6,447 nucleotides of DNA from Sediminibacterium sp. (lineage in GTDB: Bacteria; Bacteroidota; Bacteroidia; Chitinophagales; Chitinophagaceae): NCBI GenBank assembly GCA_030832695.1, contig JAURIP010000094.1:1-6447 (forward strand), read 5' to 3'. Position numbers and translations under genes: made by a program. Positions within the stretch are counted from its first letter, which is position 1; the number at the start of each line of letters is the position of its first letter. The notes beneath the pieces were generated by a model. The model did not search any database, was not told the DNA's origin, and saw only the letters and a list, made by a program, of their open reading frames with translations. This document shows positions 6,062 to 6,447 of this stretch, in pieces.

Positions 6062-6447
6062 TTACAGAGTTTTAACAGCTCTACTTATTAATGATTCCAT
6101 AGGTATATGTAACATCTTTCCAATAGGTTTTCCGTTTCGGTAACTGATAACACGCAATATTGTTGCATCGTTAGGAACTATAAAAGTTCCTGTATATTCG
6201 GTACTAAAGTTATCTGGTAATGATTCGTCAATGGAATAGTAAAATTTTAGATTATCTACTTCACCTTCCATTTTAGCAATAAGTTCACCTTTTGTGTTAG
6301 TGGTGGTTGTGACAATTGGATCGTACATACTTTTAGCATGTTTAATATTTAAAGCATCTAAAATTTCAAATTGCTTTTCTACTTTTTCGGAAAAATTTTG
6401 CCAATTCTTTTTCTCTTTTGGTGACCAGAGCGTTTCTGCAATGGACA
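6062..6447 (-). CDS. GH20 beta-N-acetylhexosaminidase, C-terminal part (cut by right window edge)
   Basis: Predicted exo-enzyme releasing terminal N-acetylglucosamine or N-acetylgalactosamine from glycans. Only the last 127 residues and the stop are visible. They begin with SIAETLWSPKEKKNW, the end of the GH20 catalytic barrel (the family's ALAE-x-x-WS motif), followed by the helix FSEKVEKQFEILDALNI, which is typical after it. The rest is the C-terminal immunoglobulin-like domain of the chitobiase/hexosaminidase type: YDPIV, LKFYYSIDESLPD, YTGTF, ILRVISYRNGKPIG, LHIPMESL. The frame is open to the edge with no stop; the Met codon at 6326-6328 is internal, not a start. The catalytic Asp-Glu pair and any signal peptide lie outside the window. 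Transcription runs leftwards into the palindrome at 5964-6011, about 50 bases after the stop. A match to the GH29 gene at the other end of the window suggests a glycan-degrading neighbourhood, though four unrelated genes separate them. Confidence 0.88.
   Translation of the reverse strand, partial: SIAETLWSPKEKKNWQNFSEKVEKQFEILDALNIKHAKSMYDPIVTTTTNTKGELIAKMEGEVDNLKFYYSIDESLPDNFSTEYTGTFIVPNDATILRVISYRNGKPIGKMLHIPMESLISRAVKTL

Noticed and set aside
6062..6328. Independent small gene of 88 residues starting at 6328
   Set aside because: The frame is open upstream to the window edge and encodes the end of the GH20 barrel (AETLWSP), so the Met at 6326-6328 is internal.

Overview
The window looks like chromosomal DNA of a Bacteroidota bacterium, probably Chitinophagales or a near relative. 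It is AT-rich, its genes mostly lack Shine-Dalgarno sequences, and several starts are preceded by TAnnTTTG-type -7 boxes. The coding content also fits: a GH29 fucosidase, a GH20 hexosaminidase with its C-terminal sandwich domain, an Omp85-like outer-membrane protein and a long-form UbiD. This placement rests on style and protein likeness only, with no marker gene.

Layout from left to right: (1) positions 1-665, minus strand, the N-terminal part of a secreted GH29 alpha-L-fucosidase that runs off the left edge. (2) 673-1395, minus strand, pdxJ (pyridoxine 5'-phosphate synthase), 7 bases upstream of the fucosidase and probably co-transcribed with it. (3) 1436-3238, plus strand, a 600-residue UbiD-family decarboxylase, divergent from pdxJ across only 40 bases. 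(4) 3235-4026, minus strand, a 263-residue protein whose C-terminal half is DUF2452 and whose N-terminal half resembles a small beta-barrel (calycin-like) domain; it converges on ubiD, sharing the bases TTAA in the two stop codons. (5) 4079-5923, minus strand, a 614-residue exported POTRA plus beta-barrel protein of the Omp85/BamA-TamA type. (6) 5964-6011, a perfect 48-base GC-rich palindrome, read as a transcription terminator. (7) 6062-6447, minus strand, the C-terminal end of a GH20 beta-N-acetylhexosaminidase that runs off the right edge.

The genes do not form one obvious pathway. Two exo-glycosidases (fucose and N-acetylhexosamine removal) flank housekeeping cofactor genes (vitamin B6; a prenylated-FMN decarboxylase possibly for quinone synthesis) and an envelope protein. 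No mobile element, tRNA, rRNA, CRISPR or defence locus was seen. No gene-free stretch exceeds 300 bases; the longest is 5924-6061, which holds the palindrome and a probable promoter box. The least ordinary items are the DUF2452 fusion protein and the loopless 48-base palindrome. I found no convincing new multi-gene system here.
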